Part shown: piece by piece, positions 1-13,100 of the stretch
How the letters are laid out: each line of letters begins with the position of its first letter
How positions within the stretch are numbered: position 1 is the stretch's first letter
Origin: Helochares maculicollis
Taxonomy: Eukaryota > Arthropoda > Insecta > Coleoptera > Hydrophilidae
Direction: 5' to 3'
Assembly (NCBI GenBank): GCA_033557835.1
Contig: JAWQRO010000345.1
Coordinates: forward strand, 1-42,257
DNA length: 42,257 bases
Program-made: the position numbers and the translations under genes
The notes under the pieces: generated by a model
Told to the model about the DNA's origin: nothing
Seen by the model: only the letters and a program-made list of their open reading frames with translations
Databases searched by the model: none

Positions 1-13
1 ATATATATATATA
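1..13. repeat. (AT)n at left edge
   Basis: Pure AT dinucleotide run cut by the window edge; a similar run ends the window. Confidence 0.9.
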
Positions 14-199
14 ATCTAATTCATTTCATATTTTCAAAGTAATAATGAGAACTTATTGAACATGTGCAATAAATTATGAATAACATGAAGAGCCAAATAA
101 ATAAATAAATACTAAATAAATGCAATTGTTTAAATTATTGGAATTAAAATATGGAATGTTAAATATCGAAAATTACAAGACCTATTATTTTTGACTTAC

Positions 200-3100
200 C
201 TTCAATCGACTGTTCACAACCCATAAAGGTGTTGTAGCCAATACATTTACTACACCTGCTATAATACCCAATAACAAGTCGCTATGAGCTGAACTTTTTT
301 GTAGTGATTTGAGTCCATGGAATGTATAAAAATATGTAAAGTTTGAAGCACCTAAGCTTAGTAAGACTGGTTTAATACCTCGATATAAAGCACCCCTGTA
401 AGAAAATTGAATCAATTACTATCAAGCTGCATGCGAGCAACAAGAATATATTGTATGAATAAACCGGCTGTAAAATCATGACTTAAATATCCAATGTTCG
501 GAATTATTCATGCACTTATATACTTTTAATTGATAACTGATTATTTTTTTGCTTTGAACTTACCATCCCTCAGAAGATAATAGATGGTATATTATCTTTA
601 AAGTACTCATATTTTTCAAGTCACTGGAATCTTCAACTAAAAATGAAAATAAGTTGCATTAAAAATCCAAGTCTTTGTATAAAAAAAGCCTATTGAAAAA
701 GCTTCTTATGGGATTTTAAAAATATGTCATAAAACATTTTTAGCTTCCGTTCCCAAAAATGTACACAATTTGGATATGTTATCCAATGTAACAATACAAC
801 TATGTGAAAAAGAAATTAAAAAAAAACTTTTTTCAAGTAGAAAAGCATAGTAGTACTTATACATTCTCCAACCTTGATATCATTTCTAATTTCTATTATG
901 AAGAATAGTAATTTAATAAGCTAGTAAATGATTTATAGCTGTTTTCCAATTAGATATAAATTTTATGGTACATGTTTGTATAACATGTTCAAGTCCACAG
1001 TAACATTGAGATTTAATTAAATTAATTTTTGCTATAGAGAAGTTACTATTTTTGATATATAAAATATACTTAAATAATTAAAAAAAAAACAACTTGCAGG
1101 GGTTATATACAAAAAACTTACCTTGGAGTCGAAATCTTACAGTGTCCAAAGGATAAAATACGCTCATTGCAAACATACTTCCCTAAAAATAGGAAAATAG
1201 TTTAGTCAATACTAATACATATATGATATAAATACATTAAACATTTTTCATTTCGATAAATACGTAGATGCAAGAAATCATTCTTGTAAATATTTATTGA
1301 TGCTAATCTGAAAGCTTGTAATAAAGTGAAGATATCTAAAATTAAATGTTCAAATACTTATGCACTCACATAGAAAATTGTACTTGTTTAAAATAATTGA
1401 AAGATGAGTCATATTTATTTATTTTAACCACACCAGTTCATATAATAATACCAACGTACAGATATGTGTAATCAAGAATCTGGATCTTGAAAAAGGAAAA
1501 TAAAAAATATTTTATTGCCTCCTTTATTTTAGAAATGATTATATTTATTTTGGGATCAGATAAATTCATTTATTGATTTCATACATTTTCATGCCTTATA
1601 TACTTCACTATAAAAATAAAATTTCACTTTCACTTTATGAATAACCATTTACATGGGTTTTAACCTGTTAACCATACTCATTCCGTTATTGTTTACTTTT
1701 TATCAATGTTGTAACATAAAGCTACACTACTAATATATTGTAGATATGAAATATAAAGTCTCTGAACAGATAATAAGTAAGATTTAGAGCATAAAAATAA
1801 AAAGTATATTCTGTTGATATGGAATTAAAACCGCAATAATAATTATGCAGAAATCGATCTTAATTTATCTTTCAGGTGGCTTGTTACATATTTTCAATGC
1901 TTATTAATGGTGTAAAATTTTGGGTAAACAGGAAAAAATAGATGCTTTCAAAATGTCGATCTACAAAAAAAATGTAATGAATTAGAAGATGGATTCTACA
2001 AGTTTAACTATGTGTTAGCATATTTTAGTTATATTGTATGACATCTTGAAAACTAGTAATCAGTTAATTATACAGAAAGAGATTGCTCGAAAATGGAAAA
2101 CAGAAAGACTGGGCACATGACAATAAAATTTGTAACAGTAGATTATTTTGGCAATGGCTGATTTGTTGAGAGTGACTGTGAGTAATGCGGGGATAATCAA
2201 AGTCTAATGGTAAATTTGCTACTTAAGAAGAAGTACTACGAATATAAATTTTTCTTCGAAAATTGAACAGTTGCAGCTCTATATCACACTAAACATTTAT
2301 ATATTCCTACTATCTTTGAATGTTACTCCGAAAACACTAATTTATAATATCTCACACAAAAATTCCAACAAAGTGTTGATGTAGTATAATTATTTTAATA
2401 AAAATACACACAGGTGTAAAATAAGTAATTTACAACCAGCGATTTACATGTATCAACACATTAATAGACTATAGCCAAAATTTACATTTCATAAATGAAG
2501 TATAGAAAAAATATTAATTTTATAGTCCCTGCATTCTGGATTAAATCACATATTTTTCATGTTGAATTATTACTACATTTTACAGGCACAATTGCAACTG
2601 GTATGGTTAACTATTCAAATCTAAATAAAAACAATCAGAAAACATCAATCAGAAGTTATTGCAGAAACTGCAATCAATGTGCTGTCAAGCAGCAAAACTT
2701 TGCGATAGCAAGAGGTTGCTTGTCAATACAAATTTGTGCAACCTGGTTTGTGGTAAAATATCACTAAAAAGTAAACTATTGATTAGTTTTGCATAAAAAA
2801 TGCACATAAGTATTAGGACAATATCTTTTAGGATTTTCATGTACAGAATGACTACAATAAATCCTAATAATTATAAATCAGCATAATTTATTTACATTTT
2901 AAAGGTAGAATATCTATTGTCTTATTTATGATCTGTTATGGTTTTCTATATATGTTGCATACATGCATGAATTATAAAAAATTTGTTTTAGAAATTATTT
3001 ATAATTATCATTAATATATTCTATTTTTTATAGCACTTTTATATACTATTTTATATTTTTATAGTTGAAACACTATTTAATACTTTATGATGTATATTTT

Positions 3101-4120
3101 CTACTTTTCTTTACAGATTTGCTTTCTATTAACAGAACTATATACTGCAAAGAACAGTAGACTATATATTATGGGCGTAATTGGAATGTTTCCAACAAAT
3201 ACCTGCACCCCAAAACATAAGAAAAGCTACATTATATAAGATAAATTTAAATTACCTCAACTAATGTTAACTAGTTGTTCGTTTTATACAGAATTATCTT
3301 AAAAATGTGGCTAAATTAATCAGTGAAATCTTTATAGGTTAATAAAAGTCCACATCAAAAAAATAAAAATCACACAGATATATCTGTGTGTGTGTTTTTG
3401 TAAGAATGGGTTGGTCTATTTATTTTTTTGCTATGGACTTTTATTAACCTATAACGATTTCTTTATAGGTCCATAGCAAAAAAATAAATAAACCAACCCA
3501 TTCTGATTAATTTATCAACATTTTTAAGATAATTCTGTATAAATGGAACAACTAGTTAACATTAGTTGAGGTTATATATATATATATAAGTAAAGCATTT
3601 TCACTTTTAAAATCAGCATAAGTTAGAGTTTCCTTTACGGATTTAATTATTCTATTCACTATAGAACTTTGGCAAAGTTTTTTGCTTCAAGGATTTATTT
3701 CTACCTATAAGCCTAAAGTGACTAATACCTTCCCTATACATATAATACTGCTGTATAGATTAGTAAACATGTCTTACAACCAGTATACCTTATTGGCAAC
3801 ATAAATATTTTTATTGTTCTGATGATGTAAGTGACATTAAACTAATCTACATGTGCAGATAAATGCATGTTTACATTTTGTCATTGAATTTGAAACATAG
3901 TGTACCACATTTGTTTATTTATATATAATGTAAAAATAAACATCACGTCTGATGATGCTTCTTAAAAAACGAAGCGAAAATGTAAAGAATAATAGCTAAT
4001 AAAACATCTTAAGCTATAAAATAGCATTTAAATCATTAATCTAAATAAAAGTAAAATTACCGTTGCGCCAGCGGTGGCATGGGCCCACGTATCATAACTA
4101 AAAAGGCTCTGTGGACTCAT
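200..4120 (-). CDS. SLC25A17: Peroxisomal membrane carrier PMP34 (SLC25A17 family), N-terminal part, runs off left edge
   Basis: Coding exons on the minus strand, in gene order: 4120-4061, 1182-1122, 636-564 and 395-200, all with GT-AG borders (gtaatt, gtaagt, gtaagt, gtaagt donors). They join in frame to 130 residues and continue beyond position 1. The start is the ATG at 4120 (MSPQSLFSYDTWAHATAGAT), because the SYxxxxHAxAGA opening is where this family begins. Residues 30-40 (YPLDTVRFRLQ) are the first mitochondrial-carrier signature PxDxxRxR; residues around 70-75 give the GALYRG block; GVVNVLATTPLWVVNSRLK opens the second repeat with the W-substituted signature typical of PMP34 rather than mitochondrial carriers. 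Family members sit in the peroxisomal membrane and exchange CoA, FAD, NAD and related nucleotides. About 300 residues are usual, so more than half is missing here. Subfamily assignment is by recognition of sequence, not by search. Confidence 0.92.
3255..3571. mobile_element. Fold-back MITE, Harbinger-like (3-bp TTA duplication)
   Basis: Positions 3255-3323 and 3503-3571 are 69-bp inverted repeats that differ at only about five positions; they start CCTCAACTAATG and end CATTAGTTGAGG. Each is flanked by TTA (3252-3254 and 3572-3574), a probable 3-bp target duplication, which is the hallmark of PIF/Harbinger elements. A second inverted pair lies inside: 3403-3437 with 3470-3504, 35 bp with one mismatch. 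The centre (about 3418-3453) can also pair with 3333-3368, so two alternative hairpins compete. There is no coding capacity. It lies in intron 1 of PMP34. The superfamily call rests on the duplication length alone. Confidence 0.8.
3403..3504. repeat. Inner 35-bp inverted repeat of the MITE
   Basis: The left arm 3403-3437 (AGAATGGGTTGGTCTATTTA...) is repeated inverted at 3470-3504 with one mismatch; the 32-bp loop contains a further short ACCTATA/TATAGGT pair. It overlaps the right terminal repeat by two bases. Confidence 0.85.
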
Positions 4121-5323
4121 ATCTCTCTCAGGTATCCAACAAACTGCCGAACAAATTATTTAAACAATACAAAGTAGGCAAGAACTAAATTTTTATCATC
4201 CTCCAACGTGAAAAGCCAATTATATATGACTTGCACTTTAAACTTGAACACATAGAAGTAGAAGTCCTTAGCATTTAGTCTAAAACTCTTATCTACAATA
4301 AAGAGCGACAAGTTGTTATCACATTAACATGAAACTAACTCGAGCAATGAAGCCACTGATGGAATTTGTCGGCGAAAAGGTTATAATAAACATTAACCAA
4401 GGTGACATTAGCAAATTGTCGGCTGAGATAGTTTTTTGTATTTAGCCGAGAAACAAACCAGTAGTTTGCAAATTGGAAATTCTCGTCTTAAAATTAAAGA
4501 AATATGCGTTGGAAAATTTCAATCAAGCAAAAATATAACTACTGGAAGAAAACTGTAGATCAGCGAATGGAACTCAGGCAAATTTCCTAAAATGTATATT
4601 AATCTCTGTTCCAACAAGTATATTTAGATTGATTTAGACATTCACTGACGCTGTCTGATTGGCTGTAGCTCTTTTAAAATTTGTAGCCAACTGGTAATTA
4701 TTTGTTGTAGCAGACCTGAATTAGGGAGTTTTTTTGGTAGCGAAGTGTCAAAGCCCCTATTAATTTATGACCAACATAAGAAATGCATATCCTCCCAACA
4801 ATTAGAAGTAATTTATATCTAATTATGCGCGTTTCTTGTTCTCCAAGAATATTGTGCAATAGAAGCTTAAATTATCTAATTATAGATACTCTAAAGTAAT
4901 AATAAGGCACATTTACTCTTAATTTTCATCATACTAGTTTTACTTTATGTTGGCAGCCATTTTCTTATAGGCGCAATTTCATTTAAATTAAGGGTGGTAT
5001 TTAGGAAATTCTATTTAAGAAGATGATGAAGTACTGTTTGTTTATTTAAACGTATCTGTGTCTTCGCCGTACATCTGTGCTTCAGTAATAGAGTTTCAAT
5101 CTGCGTCAAGTAAAAAACTAGTTTTCAGTGTTTGAAGCGCAACCCTTTGTTATTTAATGTGACTGTACTCCTTAAGTGACAGTCTGTACAAAAGCAATCT
5201 GCTATGTTAAATAATAATATGTAGGCTCAAAGTAGGCGCAAAACCAATATTTTGGAGTACTAAGAGGCTCAACGAATCCCAGTTTGATTGTATCCTTTAT
5301 GTTTGTATTTAATTTTAACTATT
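4121..5323. promoter_or_regulatory. Divergent intergenic region between PMP34 and FKRP
   Basis: These 1.2 kb separate two start codons pointing away from each other, so both promoters must lie here. No TATA box or initiator could be placed with confidence. No coding exon was recognised. Confidence 0.5.
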
Positions 5324-8300
5324 ATGCGATTGAGGCACCCGAAAATTATATTACTTTTAATAGTCATTAACCTTTTAATTGTTTATCATTATTGGAGGGA
5401 ATATTTCTCCCATAGCTTGAATCTTGATCCAAAACCTGAGTTTATTATCAAAGTACCCACAACGAAAACACCCATTCGTCACATAAGTAAATTAGTCACT
5501 GTGGTCATCCGTGATTTTGAATTAAACGAAAACGATGTTAGTGGGACCGTCCAGTCTTTTATAAACATATTTCCAAACATTCAGGTGCTTCTCATAAGTA
5601 GTGGGCTTCCATATCCACCTCTGGATGTCTTCTATTCAAATATTACTTCCAGAAATGTCAAGTTGATTAACCTGGAGAATGATTTTTTCACATCATACTC
5701 AAATAATTACCCGCTAGCATACTTGAAAACGAAATATGTGCTCTTCATTCCTGATTCCACAAGGGTGGTGAATAGGCAATCAATTTCGCTTATGATAAGT
5801 CAGTTGACAAAGGCCCCAAATATAATTATAGCTGCTCCGTATGTAAATAAGAAGAACTTGGATTGTTTGGAGTTAGAAGTGAATCGTCGCGAATGGACTT
5901 TGAAGTACAAGCAGATAAAAGGATCCGTCTGTGATGCCATAGTTGGGAAACATGCGATATTGGTCGAGACTGATATTTTAAGGACTTTGAATGATGCTTT
6001 CTTGTTGCCCTTCCCACAGGCTTTCTACCTTCAAGCATCTGTGCTGCATTATAAGGTAACTTTTGTGTTTAAACAATTGCTGTAGATTTGCTATTTCATT
6101 TAAAAAAATTGTAGAAACCCGAATGATGCTTGAAAAATACATTAAATACACCTTTAATGCATCTGCGCTTAGTAGCTTTTTTCATAGATTTGATAGAAAA
6201 TATTAAATATGAGTATTCCATGAACATAATAACATCATTCTCTGCTACGCATGCCTTATTTATGGCTAAAACTTTATCAACTTCCATATTTTAAACAAAA
6301 CACTTGTCACCATTATTAAGAAATTCTATGTTTTGTGAGTTTTCAGTTGCAATTGTAATTTTGCTCAGTTGAATCTTACTCTAAGTTCAGTAATGAAGCC
6401 AGTCATTAGGTAATATCTAACCTTTTGCAATGCTCAACCAGAACTACTTTATTTTAATGCTCAACAAGAACTCTCTTTGCCTATATTTAGCAAGAACTAC
6501 ACTTTCTCAATATTCTACGAGAACTACTCTTTTGCAATATTCAACGAGAACTACTCTTTTTCAATTGTCAAAGAGAACTACTTTTGCTATCTTCAACGAG
6601 AACTAGCCATTGTTAATGCTAAACAATTGCTCTTCTTTTTCATTAATCTGTACCAATATCCATTTGGTGACCAGATGTGTTAACTTTTGAGGCATGTAGA
6701 ATTATCGGTAGTACTTGTTTATCTAGAGTTTTGAAATTTTTTCAAAAATTCCAATTTTAGTGGGTCGTTGAATAAAATCACTACAAAATTGTTACAAAAA
6801 TGCTCAGCACTGTAAAATTATCAATAACATGTAGCACATGAACTTCTCATTTTAAAATTGTGCTCTTTGCAAAAGGTGCAGCAGAGCTATAATCGTGTCC
6901 CTGATCTTCTGTTCAGTGCATTATGAATATTTTTCTCATCTAGTTTAAAAATTCATTTCTTCTACCCTAATTGTTAAAAAAAATTTCATAAAAAATATTT
7001 TCTGCTAGGACTTTTAGGACCTGATTTTCATCTCTTGAGTTTACTTAATTAAATTGTTCACTTAAGTTTTACAAAATTTTTTGTGAAGCATAATTTCTCT
7101 AATTTAGTTCTGATAAAGATTTAGAGTTTACCCAATAATTTGAAAAACACTTTTCTGTACATTTTCTTGTTTTTCTGACAATTCCATAGCTATTAGCTAT
7201 TATGATCAACTTATGAACATATGAGTAGTGTAATTTACAATATCTTGGGGTTTCATAGCATTGCTAAATTCATTAACATTTGTGTTTTTAAGGATTTGTA
7301 TTCACAGGTGTAACAATTTCTCCTTCTTTCATTTTGATATACATTGAGCCAATTGCTCTTGGCTATTTTTTTTTAATTGATAAAATTGGAAAATATAGTA
7401 ATAAAACATAAACATATAACACTAGGCTGTATGGTAAAACTCAACACCTAGTCCTTCACCCAAAAAAATCCATTTCTAGTATGGTGACTGAACAAAATTC
7501 CATTTCAAACCTTATTTCCCAGATAGTAACTTGCAGTTGATTACTCTAAGAATTGACAACATTGACAGTGTATTATTTGAAATTAAAAATTCCACTTTAT
7601 TCATTTTGAAGAAAATTTTGTAAAAAATCCCTATAATTTTAAAATACAGCAAATTCACTAAAAAAATTTAATTTAACTGGCTGCTGGATAACCTACTCTA
7701 TGTCTTCACTTCCCATGGTGTATGAAGTAGTAACTACTTACATAAGACTAGGAACCTAATTCTTTGCTTTTGCTGCAGGTGAAAATTTTTACTGGAGCAA
7801 CTTTTCAAGACGGCAAATTGCTTTTCAAGTCACACCATGCTCACTGGAAAATTCAACAACTTCAAAAAGAAAGAGAAAAAGAGCTATTTGACCAATTTAA
7901 AATAAAGCAGGTGGTTCGCCCCAACAACAACATAGAATGGCATGGTTGCAGCAAAGACAAGCCTCGATGCTTCGGCCCAGTTGTAGATTCCATGCCTTCG
8001 TACCTCTTCGAAGGCAAATGGACTCCTCCATGCTGCTTGGCTAATCTAAGGAAAACAGCTCTGCATGTCTTCCAAATTTTGGACGAATCTGGGATTCGGT
8101 ATTGGTTGGAAAGTGGCAGTCTCTTGGGGGCAATGAGAAATGGAGATATACTACCTTGGGATCATGACGTTGATATCGGCTTCAACAGGGATGATTTGAA
8201 CCATTGCATTTGGCTTCAAAAAGCAAAAGCTAAGCCCGTGACTGACAAGAAGGGGTTTGTTTGGGAAAAAGCAATCGAGGGCAATTTTTTCAGGGTTTTA

Positions 8301-8561
8301 TTCAGTAAAACTAATAGGATATATGTAAATTTATTTCCGTTTTTCAATAAGAATGGTACCATGACGAAAGATTCTTGGTTCACAAGTCACAGGAATATGG
8401 AGTTTCCAGAGCTTTATTTGCATCCGATGTCTAGCATTGAGTTTGTGGGACGTCACGTTCCAAGTCCTAATAATATCAGAGACTTTTTAGAATTAAAATT
8501 TGGCAAAGGTGCTATAGAAAATCCTCAGTATCCGGATCCGAGTAAGTTAAAATTTCCCTAA
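5324..8561 (+). CDS. FKRP: Fukutin-related protein, ribitol-5-phosphate transferase
   Basis: Exon 1 is 5324-6055 (244 codons) and exon 2 is 7779-8561 (260 codons plus TAA), joined at AAG|gtaact...ctgcag|GTG in phase 0, giving 504 aa; human FKRP has 495. The ATG at 5324 is chosen because it places a type II signal anchor at residues 8-23 (IILLLIVINLLIVYHY). FKRP is a Golgi enzyme that transfers ribitol phosphate onto the O-mannosyl glycan of dystroglycan. Residues 355-376 hold the ESGSLLGAMRNGDILPWDHD block with D372, D374 and D376 as the metal-binding triad. C301, C308, C329 and C330 keep the exact spacing of the human zinc ligands C289, C296, C317 and C318, a constant offset of 12 that also fits the Asp triad. 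The fifth ligand could be C181 or C203. The zinc and DxDxD layout separates it from fukutin. Nothing looks broken. Confidence 0.95.
6056..7778 (+). other. FKRP intron
   Basis: The 1.7-kb intron contains the 27-bp minisatellite at 6430-6606. The remainder is AT-rich with no recognisable gene, RNA or transposon. Confidence 0.8.
6430..6606. repeat. 27-bp minisatellite in FKRP intron
   Basis: About six diverged units of a 27-bp motif (AGAACTACTCTTTTGCAATA + TTCAACG) lie in tandem. Because 27 is a multiple of three, a short open frame of ENYSFxIxx units runs through it. It lies between two well-defined FKRP exons and has no start context, so it is treated as noncoding. Confidence 0.8.
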
Positions 8562-8790
8562 GTTTTTTCATTTTAGCAGGAAAAACAAAACGATTGGCAT
8601 ATTTTTGCCAAGAACCATGGGTTCTTGTGTTAAATGATGATTTATAAAAATTCCATCATTTAAATGTACTATTTATCAAATGAGTTAGGATTCCGTTTTA
8701 AGTTGTGATAATTTTATTCATTGTTCTGTAAATTTGTACATATATAAAATTAAAAGTTAAGGTGAATTGCATATATTTCTGTAAATACGC

Positions 8791-8796
8791 AATAAA
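8791..8796 (+). terminator. Probable FKRP polyadenylation signal
   Basis: A canonical AATAAA lies 230 bp after the FKRP stop, followed by an A-run near 8821-8832. No cleavage site can be proved from sequence. Confidence 0.55.
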
Positions 8797-10087
8797 ATCT
8801 TACCATAGATTTTATAAATTAAAAAAAAAAAACATAGATTTCTAAATTGGAACTCTATTTTTCTGATATCTTTGTAAGTGTACTTATATGTTAAAAAGGC
8901 TCTCGATATATAAGAGGAATGTTCAGTTCAATAACTCTAGAAAGCACTGTTGACTCAAAATTTAAGGTTGTGATTCGCGGTTAGATAAGATGTAGGTAGA
9001 TCATGATAAATATAAAATTAGTGAAGCAGATAATCATATTTAGCAGTGTTACGAATATAGGTAGCATTTTTTCAAATAAACGCTTGACCTATATAATGCA
9101 GCAATTATATCTAACATATAAGCACACTACTTCTAGGAACTAAGTGTTGGTTAACTATGAATTAATCAAATTAGAGAGAAATGTAGTTGCCAAAAATGAA
9201 TGCCTATTTACATGCATTTTATTAGTTTGTATTTTAATGTAACGTCTTTCGAATTATTTCACAACCAAGTGGACATTTAGAGATGCACTGTCCTGAAGTT
9301 ATGGGGTACCTGATTTCTGATTGGTTGTTTTTACAAACAATAAAATTATATAGGAGCATTTTTTAGATTTAATTGTCATGTACCCTACTGTAAAAATTAA
9401 TTTTATTCCTAAAAGATATTGTAGGCCCATTAGGGGAACGAATTTTCTTAATTTATTTTATTAAATTTTTGTTGCTATATTTTTTTAATCTAAAATATTT
9501 TTAAAGTATAGAGATTTAAAATTGAATTGTTTTCTAAAATGAAAACAATTTATACTCTCTATGGTTGTTACAATGGTACAAAATTAGTACCTCCATAGCA
9601 CTACTGTTGAAACATGTCATACCAATAGTATTAGATCTAATCTCTGCTCAAAGTTACAGTTTGTTGATACTGTATTGATTTTATTTAGTAAAAGTGAAGG
9701 TTAATGAATGTAATATTCATGCACTAGATAGGTTCTAAGACAATTTTAACCTTCATTTTACGCCTAAGAATGGTTTTTATTTTTATTTGATAAACTATTT
9801 TGCTCATATTAATAGCAATCATCCTATTTTTATCAAATGATAATATTTACACTATTAAAATGTATGTGCCAAAACTATTGCTTGTTAATAATTATTGTTG
9901 TTTAGAGGAATTTATGTCTTTATTAAATGTTATTAGAATCCATTGCGATTTTCATTGAATGATTCTCAGACCTCAGCGCATATATTTAAGATCTTGTCCA
10001 AAAGAAATCACGTTCATTAACTGAAGAATTTCTTTTTTTGGAAATTGGAGTTGGGTGATCAAATGGCAGATTAAGGAATATAATTTT
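8797..10087. other. Tail-to-tail intergenic region FKRP/DNAI1
   Basis: AT-rich DNA between the two polyadenylation signals. No gene, RNA or transposon protein was recognised. Confidence 0.7.
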
Positions 10088-10093
10088 TTTATT
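10088..10093 (-). terminator. Probable DNAI1 polyadenylation signal
   Basis: TTTATT on the given strand is AATAAA on the minus strand, 36 bp downstream of the DNAI1 stop codon at 10129-10131. Confidence 0.55.
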
Positions 10094-10128
10094 GTTACAA
10101 TAAAATATGAACTAATTTCATAATAATA

Positions 10129-13100
10129 TTAGGAAGCCTCAGTATTGGTGGTATCCGGTGGTAAAGTTAATACATTTGGCTCTCTGACCAAAGCCAACAA
10201 CTTATCCAATTTCATGCATTGTAAAGTATATTGATCCAAATTTTGTTGCTTTTTGGGTGGTTTGCAAGGTACTCTTAAATTCGGAGATAATTTCAAAGAT
10301 GTGATGCACCCCCTAAATAAAATTAAAAATACATATATATATATATATATATACACAGCGTTTTAAATGCCAGATCAAAAGTCATGTAATAAACATTTAA
10401 AAATTTGAAGCTGTGCATACTTATCATCTCCAACAATTATCAATGGCAAATTCCAATTGAAAGCTAGCCTGGTTAGTTGGTTTCGTTTTTTCGATACAAT
10501 GGGCTGAACGCATATTGCTTTGTATTTGTTGACATTTATATCGAAGACATATACTCTTCCTTTAACAGTCACAGCCGCAAATACTGTAGAAGAGTAAGGG
10601 GCCCATTTTACATCTCCAACACATGCACCTAAATCAAAGACGAAGAGTGGCTCTCTGAAATATAATATATTTAAATTTTTGTTTGTGCGTTTCCCACCCT
10701 CCTTAATAGGAAAATTGTTGTAAGAGAATAAATAATCTTATTAAATATTAATTGCCAATGGTCAATGCTCAAGATCTGCTCCAAGAAACAATGATTGGTC
10801 ACCCAAAACATGTAAAGCCATTGAGGATTGTACAATCTGGAATACGCAGGTATAACAAAGATTTTCAAAAGTATTCAAAGGTTACGGGCAAAATAGGATT
10901 AAAGTTCCAATATTTATGAAATAGCCTATTACATTTGTCTACAAGCTTGGATGAAGGAACAGCAGCCTATTTGTAATAAAAAGGATCTTATCAGGGACAG
11001 AAGATATGAAAATAGACACACTGTAAAAAAGACTATGACAGAAAAAAACTACCTAGTACAGCTTTCTAGCATTACATATTATAGATTGGACATTACTACA
11101 TCAAGAAGTGATAAAAGAACTTTTTTAAATTAAGAAACCAATGAAAGGAGAGACAAAAATGAGTTATTGATATACAGAGGAGACTCATATTCCAATAACT
11201 CACTTGGGAATAGGACAGATGCTAATTAAAAAATTTTAGGTATAACATTTTTAGATGGGACATTTCCAAGTGGCATTTGTTTTCATTTTACTCATTTAAT
11301 ATCATTTTTTGTGTAAACAATTGTGTACTATGCACAAAAAATTTAGTACAAAAGATGTATACAAGCTCTTATATTTCTGAGAGTCCTAATGTAAGTTGAC
11401 AGAAACACAATCCAATAAATAGGAACAAATTATATTCAATGATATTTTTAGGTATGCTTGAATAAAAACATTTAAAATTTCACCTTACAAGTGGAATTGC
11501 AGATATTCATTTTCATTTTTTGTCTATTATTTTGTATTGAATACTATGTGGATTGGAGTGCAAAGAATAATATTCTAATTATTTTTATACATATTAGGGA
11601 TGTTCAAATTTTTGTAAATAGGTCATATAAAGTATTGTGGAATTTTCGGAGTGTAAGAAGTGAAGTTCCTGATATTAGCTGCTTAGCAAAGCAAAGAAAT
11701 ATATCTTGTTTTTAGATGCTAGAAAGTTGTTTTGAGTGATTTAAATCGTGAACATAGAAAATAAAGATAAATGCAAATTTGGTATCTACACCTTCTTAAG
11801 AGTTTTAAAGGATTGTACAAAATTTAGATAGTTGACAGGTATTTCCATGCTTTAGGTCAAAATGCAAACTGTGTAGATCCATCAAAATCTCCAAGTAGGT
11901 TTTTCTTGATTGTAATGCCTTCTCTTAACGTACTTTGTATAGTAATATGGGATTGTAAAACAGATAATTGGCAATTACATTCTTGAACATGACATCATTG
12001 ATTAACAACGAGTGACTTGAACATAATGTTACAATTTGCAAAAAAATAAATCTAATCTAATCAGGAGTAGGAGATTATCTAGAAAAATAAGCTAATAGGT
12101 ATTGTATGTAAGGACTTCGAAAGTATGTCTGTGAGACATTATAATAATAGTAATGGTCGAAAAAACTAGCATGAAAAAAAAAAAAAATTTTCAGTTCTGG
12201 TACTATGCTAATGAAGCTGTTTTAATATTCCACAACAATGATTTTCTCCAGCAATATCCTTATAATTTTGACAAACAAATATGTACATCATAAAAATAAA
12301 TACGAACAAGACTTTTGCGATGGCGAACGAACTTATTAGATGTCAGCGATAAAGATGGTAGAGCAAGTCAAGTTCATATATTGAAGATCAGAAATAATCA
12401 CCTCTAAGGACCTAAAAGAGGGAATGAAAAGCTATATTGTAAAAGCTGTACAAATAGATTTTCTGTTGAAAACTAAATACTTGTCTATTAATAGTAAAAA
12501 CATGATATGAAACTACAGAACATCCAGTAGTAACTTATGCAGCAGAAACAAGAGTTAACACGCCAAGGACAATCCAATGATGAAAGCAGCAGTGATGAAG
12601 GTGATGTATATAAAAACTGCTGGGCTAAGCAAGAAGGGAAGATCTGCGACAATACATATTTATCAGAAGAAAATAGAAAGAGTAGAAAGGAATTGAGTTG
12701 AGTTTCGGAGAGACCAATTAAAACAGAATAGGCTTGAGCATAGTTATAGGAAACAAGAAAGAAAGAAGGAGAAGAAGATTATTGAATCTGAATCACAGCG
12801 ACTTTTTCTAAGTGGCTTAGAAGTAATCATGCTATTGGAAAATTAGAATCTCACAACTGTATGGGTCTAATAATACTGAGCTACAACCTGATACAATCAT
12901 TTTAGTATGAAGCATGAAATAATCTTATTTATCCTCCTTCTATATCTTACGGTCTTCCATCCTCCCAAATTTTGATCCTCCAATCACCACTGCAAGATAC
13001 AAAAATATCGGAGTTGAATTTATTAAAATCGATCCTATAAACAGGCATATGATGAGCGTGGTACACCATCAGATAAATAGAGCTGTAAGCAGTGCTGCAT

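Larger units (their letters stand above)
1183..4060 (-). other. Long first intron of PMP34, no coding content seen
   Basis: This 2.9-kb AT-rich intron separates the 20-residue first coding exon from the rest. The only organised element recognised is the fold-back MITE at 3255-3571. Short open frames in it, such as 2495-2767, have no recognisable domain and look like chance. Confidence 0.8.

Noticed and set aside
2495..2767. 90-residue plus-strand frame in PMP34 intron
   Set aside because: No domain, AT-rich codons, antisense to a clear intron.
5288..5323. Upstream in-frame extension of FKRP
   Set aside because: It has no ATG (first codon TTG) and would put 12 extra hydrophobic residues before the normal signal anchor; the ATG at 5324 gives the usual family layout.
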